A stretch of 64,000 nt of DNA from Streptomyces pristinaespiralis (GTDB taxonomy: Bacteria; Actinomycetota; Actinomycetes; Streptomycetales; Streptomycetaceae): the NCBI RefSeq assembly GCF_001278075.1, contig NZ_CP011340.1, positions 2,790,001 through 2,854,000 of the forward strand, in the 5' to 3' direction. Made by a program: the position numbers and the translations under genes. Below the pieces are notes generated by a model. That model saw nothing but the letters and a program-made list of their open reading frames with translations, did no database searches and had not been told where the DNA came from. Of the stretch, positions 59,960-64,000 are shown in pieces. Position 1 is the stretch's first letter. Each line of letters opens with the position of its first letter.

Positions 59960-60727
59960 TCAGAGGAACTTGGCCTTGCCCGGGCCTTCCTCGACGAAGC
60001 TGCGCATGCCGCGTTCCCGGTCCTCCGTGGCGAACAGGCCCGCGAACCAGTTGCGTTCGACGGCGAGTCCGGTCTCGATGTCCGTCTCGAGCCCGGCGTC
60101 CACCGACTCCTTCGCCGCGCGCAGCGCCAGCGCGGGCCCCTTGGCCAGGGCCGCGGCCCAGGCGTGCGCCTGCTCGTACACCTCGGCTGCGGGGACGACA
60201 CGGTCCACGAGGCCGAGGGAGAGCGCCTCTTCCGCCTTGACCATCCGGCCGGTGAAGATCAGGTCCTTGGCGCGGGAGGGGCCGATCAGCCGGGACAGCC
60301 GCTGGGTGCCGCCCGCGCCCGGGATCAGGCCCAGCAGGATCTCCGGCTGGCCGAGCTTGGCGTTGTCGGCGGCGATCCGGTAGTCGGCGCAGAGCGCGAG
60401 CTCGCAGCCGCCGCCGAGGGCGTAGCCGGTGACGGCCGCGACGACGGGCTTGGGGATACGGGCCACGGCGGTGAAGGACTCCTGCAGGGCCCGGGAGCGC
60501 ACGACCATCGCCGCGTGGTCCATGGCCTGCATCTCCTTGATGTCCGCGCCCGCCGCGAACACCTTCTCGCCGCCGTAGAGGATCACCGCCCGCACGTCGT
60601 CGCGGCGGCCGGCCTCCTCCGCGAGCTCGCGCAGCCGGTCCTGGACGGCGATGTCGAGGGCGTTCATCGGGGGGCGGTCGAGCCTGATGGTGCCGACGCC
60701 TTCGGAGACTTCGAGTGAAACGGTCAT
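59960..60727 (-). CDS. Enoyl-CoA hydratase/isomerase family protein
   Basis: The 255-residue crotonase-fold protein starts MTVSLEVSEGVGTIRLDRPP. Oxyanion-hole motifs are AAGADIKEMQAMD and GYALGGGCELALCADYRI; the acid region includes LGLIPGAGGTQRL. It hydrates or isomerises an unsaturated acyl-CoA, probably in fatty-acid oxidation. Nothing links it to the ram genes next door beyond position. It lies about 186 bases beyond ramC's start. Confidence 0.9.
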   Translation of the reverse strand: MTVSLEVSEGVGTIRLDRPPMNALDIAVQDRLRELAEEAGRRDDVRAVILYGGEKVFAAGADIKEMQAMDHAAMVVRSRALQESFTAVARIPKPVVAAVTGYALGGGCELALCADYRIAADNAKLGQPEILLGLIPGAGGTQRLSRLIGPSRAKDLIFTGRMVKAEEALSLGLVDRVVPAAEVYEQAHAWAAALAKGPALALRAAKESVDAGLETDIETGLAVERNWFAGLFATEDRERGMRSFVEEGPGKAKFL

Positions 60728-60758
60728 GCAGGAGAGGTTAGTGCGCGTTAACGCGCGG

Positions 60759-60791
60759 GGGCCCGGTGCTGTTGCTCACAGCGCCGGGCCC
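60759..60791 (-). terminator. Hairpin after the first L,D-transpeptidase gene
   Basis: A 14-bp stem with one G-T pair (60759-60772 with 60778-60791) and a five-base loop lies 13 bases past the stop of the minus-strand L,D-transpeptidase gene. Confidence 0.75.
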
Positions 60792-60804
60792 TCTCGTCCG
60801 CGTC

Positions 60805-62052
60805 CTACGCGGTCCACTCCGACCAGGACATGTTCCAGCCGTTGAGGCCGTTGTCCGGAGCGATCTGCTTGTCCTTGGAGTTCTTCACGATCACCACGTC
60901 GCCGATGATCGAGTTGTTGTAGAACCACGCCGACGGGGTGTTCTTGTCGTACGCGCCGCGCACGTCCCGCAGCCCGATGCACCCGTGGCTGACGTTCGCC
61001 GAGCCGAACGTCCCTGCCGAGGCCCAGTAGTTGCCGTGGACGAAGGTGCCCGAGGTGGACAGCCTCATCGCGTGCGGCACGTCCTTGATGTCGTACTCGC
61101 CGCCGAATCCCACGGTGGCGCCGTTCATCCGGGTCACCTTGTACTTCTCGCTGATGACCATCTGACCGTTGTACGTGGTGGTCGACGGCGCTCCGGCGGT
61201 GATCGGGATGTTCTTGATCTCCTTGCCGTCGCGCACGACCTTCATCGTCTTGGCGCTCGCGTCGACGGTGGAGACCTGGCTGCGGCCGATGGTGAACGAG
61301 AAGCTCTTGGCCTGCTTGCCGTACACGCCGGGGCGGCCTTCGACACCGTCCAGGTTGAGCTTCACGGTGACCTTCGTGCCCGCCGCCCAGTACTTCTCGG
61401 GGCGGAAGTCGAGGCGGTCGTTGCCGAACCAGTGGCCCTCGACCGGGACGGACGGCTCCGCGGTCACCGTGATGGCCTTCTCGACCGCGGCCGGGTCGGT
61501 GATGCCGCGGGTGAAGTTGATGGAGACCGGCATGCCGACGCCGACGGTGGAGCCGTCCTCCGGCGTGTAGTGCCCGATGAAGGTGTTCTTGGGCACCAGC
61601 GTCGTGAAGGTGGTGTCCTTGGCGGACTCACGGCCGTCCGCGTCCTCCGCGACGGCGTGCACCTTGTACTTGGTGGCGCCCGCCAGGTGCTGCAGCGGCT
61701 GCCAGCTGGCCCCGTCCGCGGCGATCTTGCCCTCGATCTTCGTGCCCTTGTCGTCCTGCACGGTGACCGTCGTCAGCTTGCCCTTGGCCGCGGTCACCTT
61801 CAGGGCGCCCATGGTCGCGACCGCGTCAGCGCCGTCCTTCGGCGAGATGGTGACCACCGCCTGGGAGGCCGCGTTCTCGACCTTGCCGCTGCCGTCCTTG
61901 CCGCCCGGGTCCTTGTCACCGCCCTTGGCGGAGCCGCCGCCCCCGCAGGCGGTCAGTACCAGCATCGCCCCCATGACCAGAGCGGACAGCACGGCGCCCC
62001 CGCGCCCGCGTCCGGTTCCGGCCGATGCCCCCGATATCGGCTGCCCGTTCAC
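60805..62052 (-). CDS. L,D-transpeptidase lipoprotein with Ig-like domain
   Basis: The 415-residue protein starts at GTG (reading NGQPISGASAGTGRGRG), with GAGGGGAG upstream; another GTG 21 bases up is in frame. A lipoprotein signal ends in the lipobox VLTAC. Ig-like domains cover about 60-250. The YkuD catalytic domain has the motif HGNYWASAGTFGSANVSHGC, with the Cys nucleophile in SHGCIGLRDVRG. It cross-links peptidoglycan through 3-3 bonds on the outer surface. A second, similar gene follows upstream on the same strand. Confidence 0.93.
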   Translation of the reverse strand: MNGQPISGASAGTGRGRGGAVLSALVMGAMLVLTACGGGGSAKGGDKDPGGKDGSGKVENAASQAVVTISPKDGADAVATMGALKVTAAKGKLTTVTVQDDKGTKIEGKIAADGASWQPLQHLAGATKYKVHAVAEDADGRESAKDTTFTTLVPKNTFIGHYTPEDGSTVGVGMPVSINFTRGITDPAAVEKAITVTAEPSVPVEGHWFGNDRLDFRPEKYWAAGTKVTVKLNLDGVEGRPGVYGKQAKSFSFTIGRSQVSTVDASAKTMKVVRDGKEIKNIPITAGAPSTTTYNGQMVISEKYKVTRMNGATVGFGGEYDIKDVPHAMRLSTSGTFVHGNYWASAGTFGSANVSHGCIGLRDVRGAYDKNTPSAWFYNNSIIGDVVIVKNSKDKQIAPDNGLNGWNMSWSEWTA

Positions 62053-62175
62053 AGTCGTGTACTCCCCTCGCACGGCCTGGCAACGCCACGGCCCCCACCC
62101 CCGCGCGCCTCACGCACGCACGGCGATAGATAATCACACCGCAGGTCGTCAAATGTGCACCCGAATGTCACCGTT

Positions 62176-62199
62176 CGGTCCCAAGTCGTCCTGGGACCG
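62176..62199 (-). terminator. Hairpin between the two L,D-transpeptidase genes
   Basis: CGGTCCCA (62176-62183) pairs with TGGGACCG (62192-62199) across an eight-base loop, about 43 bases past the stop of the upstream L,D-transpeptidase gene. It may separate the two transcripts. Confidence 0.5.
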
Positions 62200-62241
62200 T
62201 GCCGGGGCCGCCTTCGGTGCGGGTGAGAGGGTTCTGCCCGG

Positions 62242-63468
62242 TCAGCGCAGCGCCGAACCCGCCTTCCAGCGCTGCCAGTCCAGGTTCCAGCCGCCGAGGC
62301 CGTTGTCCGGCGCGACCGTCCTGTCCTTGGACCTCACGACCTCCACCACGTCCCCGATCAGGGTCCGGTCGAAGAACCAGCCCGCCGGGGATTCACTGCT
62401 GCCGCCCTTGTCGTCCCTGAGCCCCACGCAGCCGTGCGAGACGTTGTCCGAGCCGAAGGTGTCGGCGGGGGTCCAGTAGTTGCCGTGCAGGAAGGTGCCC
62501 GAGGTGGTCAGCCGGATGGCGTGCGGCACGTCCTTGATGTCGTACTCGCTCTTGCCGTCCTTCTTCGTGAAGCCGACGGTCGCGCCGTTCATCCGGGTCA
62601 CGTCGAACATCTCGGTGACCACCATCTTGCCGTTGTACGTCGTGGACTTGGGCGCGCCTGCGGTGATCGGGACGGTCGCCAGGACCTGCCCGTCGCGCAC
62701 CACCTCCATGGTGTGCGCCGCCGCGTCGACCCGGGACACCTGGGACCGGCCGATCGTGAAGGAGACGGTCCTGTGCTGGATGCCGTACACGTCCGGCGCC
62801 GCCTCCACGTCCCGCAGCCGCATGTCGACCGTGACCTCGGTGCCCGGCTTCCAGTACGTGCGGGGGCGGAAGTCGAGCCGTTCCTTGCCGAACCAGTGGC
62901 CGGCGACCTCCACCGGCGGCTGCGAGCGCACCCGGATCGCGCGCTCCACGGCGGCCCGGTTCTCGATCTTCCGGTTGAAGGTGAAGGAAACGATCATCCC
63001 CGTGCCCACGGTCGAACGGTTCTCCGGTTTGAAGTAGCCGATGAACCGGCTGTCCGGGACCAGGGTCGTGAACGTCGTGTGGCGGGCGGAGCGCCGGCCG
63101 TGCCCGTCCAGCGCCACCACGTCCACGCTGTACTTGGCGGCGAGCTTCAGCCGGGTGCCCTTCTCGGGCGCCCAGCGCAGCCCGTCGCCGGAGATGCGCC
63201 CCTCGACCACGGTCTTCGTGGCGTCCTCGATCCGGGTGACCTCGACCCGCTCCAGCCGCCCGCTGGGCAGCCGCACCTCGACCGTGTCGTCGGGGCGCAC
63301 CTCCTTCGCGCCGTCCTCGGGTGTGACCCGGATGGTGTCCTTCGTCCCCCGCGGTTTGTCGCCGATGCCCGGCACACCGCCGGAGCAGCCGACGAGGCCC
63401 GCGACGAGTCCGGCCCCTGCCAGGGCGACCGCGGCCCTGTGCCCTGCCCGCTTCAGTACATGTCTCAC
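62242..63468 (-). CDS. L,D-transpeptidase lipoprotein with Ig-like domain (second copy)
   Basis: The 408-residue protein is a paralogue of the next gene. The signal reads RHVLKRAGHRAAVALAGAG and ends at the lipobox LVGC; I start at the GTG that gives this n-region, and a GTG seven codons earlier is an alternative. Ig-like domains cover about 45-240. The catalytic motif HGNYWTPADTFGSDNVSHGC precedes VGLRDDKGG. It forms 3-3 cross-links in the cell wall. The tandem pair suggests a recent or maintained duplication. Confidence 0.93.
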   Translation of the reverse strand: MRHVLKRAGHRAAVALAGAGLVAGLVGCSGGVPGIGDKPRGTKDTIRVTPEDGAKEVRPDDTVEVRLPSGRLERVEVTRIEDATKTVVEGRISGDGLRWAPEKGTRLKLAAKYSVDVVALDGHGRRSARHTTFTTLVPDSRFIGYFKPENRSTVGTGMIVSFTFNRKIENRAAVERAIRVRSQPPVEVAGHWFGKERLDFRPRTYWKPGTEVTVDMRLRDVEAAPDVYGIQHRTVSFTIGRSQVSRVDAAAHTMEVVRDGQVLATVPITAGAPKSTTYNGKMVVTEMFDVTRMNGATVGFTKKDGKSEYDIKDVPHAIRLTTSGTFLHGNYWTPADTFGSDNVSHGCVGLRDDKGGSSESPAGWFFDRTLIGDVVEVVRSKDRTVAPDNGLGGWNLDWQRWKAGSALR

Positions 63469-63666
63469 GTACCGGTCAACGACGACCACCCTGTGGGGGC
63501 AACGTGAACGGCGGGCGATGTTGGGACGGGGGCGGCGCGGGCAGAAATGGTGACAGGACCACGCGTGGGGTGCCGCGGCCGGGACGCCGCGGGCAGTGCT
63601 CCTTGCGGGACCTGCCGCCCGGGAGCACCCCGAGCGGGGGCCCGACGAGCCGCGGGAGGCCGGCAG

Positions 63667-64000
63667 GTGTCGAGCGCAGCCGAGCAGGAGACGGTGCGGG
63701 AGAAGGTGCCGGGCGATCCGCCCGTCACCCGTTCGGCGGAGGCCGGCCCGGCCGCACGCCGTTCACGGACGGACGCCCGGGAGACGGACACGGCATCCCG
63801 CAGACCACCCGTGTGGCCGGGGGCGCCGACCCCTCTGGGCGCGCGGTACCGGGTGGGGCCGGACGGGGTGGCGGGGACCAACTTCGCGCTGTGGGCCGGC
63901 GGGGCGGAGGGGGTGGAGCTCTGCCTCTTCGACGAACGGGGTGCGGAGACCCGGCTGCCGCTGACCGAACTGACCCATGAGATCTGGCACGGCTTCGTGC
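63667..64000 (+). CDS. glgX: Glycogen debranching enzyme GlgX, N-terminus (3' end outside window)
   Basis: Only 111 residues are visible. The frame starts at GTG with GGGAGG about nine bases upstream. After a disordered, charged N-terminal stretch of about 60 residues comes [18 protein letters not shown] and [20 protein letters not shown], the usual GlgX/isoamylase opening (an N-terminal carbohydrate-binding fold). GlgX cuts alpha-1,6 branches of glycogen. The disordered lead is longer than in some family members, so a start further in is possible. The gene is divergent from the L,D-transpeptidase pair. Confidence 0.85.
   Translation, partial: MSSAAEQETVREKVPGDPPVTRSAEAGPAARRSRTDARETDTASRRPPVWPGAPTPLGARYRVGPDGVAGTNFALWAGGAEGVELCLFDERGAETRLPLTELTHEIWHGFV

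Overview
This 64-kb window is high-GC (about 70% or more) actinobacterial chromosome and is almost certainly from a Streptomyces. The evidence is strong third-position GC bias, frequent GTG and TTG starts behind GGAGG-type ribosome sites, the gatCAB, ligA, rmdB and gcvT-gcvH-glyA-sdaA genes in Streptomyces-like order, and a SapB (ram) lanthipeptide locus. From memory, much of the order resembles the S. coelicolor SCO5461-SCO5501 interval. That is recollection, not a computed alignment.

Left part (1-13 kb): a truncated large AAA+/LuxR-type (LAL) regulator; an MFS exporter divergent from an ArsR-type regulator, with an inverted repeat over the regulator's ribosome site; two GNAT acetyltransferases; an MMPL/RND exporter; a Tat-exported phospholipase C; an unrecognised 299-aa protein; and a small secreted protein.

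Core region (13-36 kb): gatC-gatA-(80-aa membrane protein)-gatB make the tRNA-dependent amidotransferase. Next come an RmdB-like c-di-GMP protein and a minus-strand group: LOG protein, SDR, MetE-like protein and ligA. Two alpha/beta hydrolases lead into a mosaic repeat that runs into the 3' end of mnmA. A Tat amidase, a membrane protein, a cysteine desulfurase (likely sulfur donor for MnmA), two small membrane genes divergent from a TetR regulator, a thioesterase and a TRIC-type channel follow.

Transport and glycine/serine region (34-49 kb): a five-gene oligopeptide ABC operon (binding lipoprotein, two permeases, two ATPases) has an 18-bp hairpin after the binding-protein gene and an ATPase with a long acidic tail. 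After two SseB-like genes comes a 113-bp tandem repeat and a P-loop protein. A tandem glycine riboswitch leads gcvT-gcvH-glyA, followed by sdaA: glycine excess would be cleaved, interconverted with serine and deaminated to pyruvate.

Right part (49-64 kb): an EF-hand protein, a GNAT protein, a secreted ADP-ribosyltransferase of the ScARP/scabin type, and an anti-sigma-like ATPase precede the most notable system, a complete SapB-type class III lanthipeptide locus (ramC, ramS, ramA, ramB, convergent ramR). The precursor differs from my recollection of SapB by one core residue. RamA has a degenerate ATP site and a repetitive tail, and ramR carries a TTA codon. An enoyl-CoA hydratase, two tandem L,D-transpeptidase lipoproteins and the start of glgX complete the window. 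I found no tRNA, rRNA, CRISPR array, insertion sequence or replication origin.
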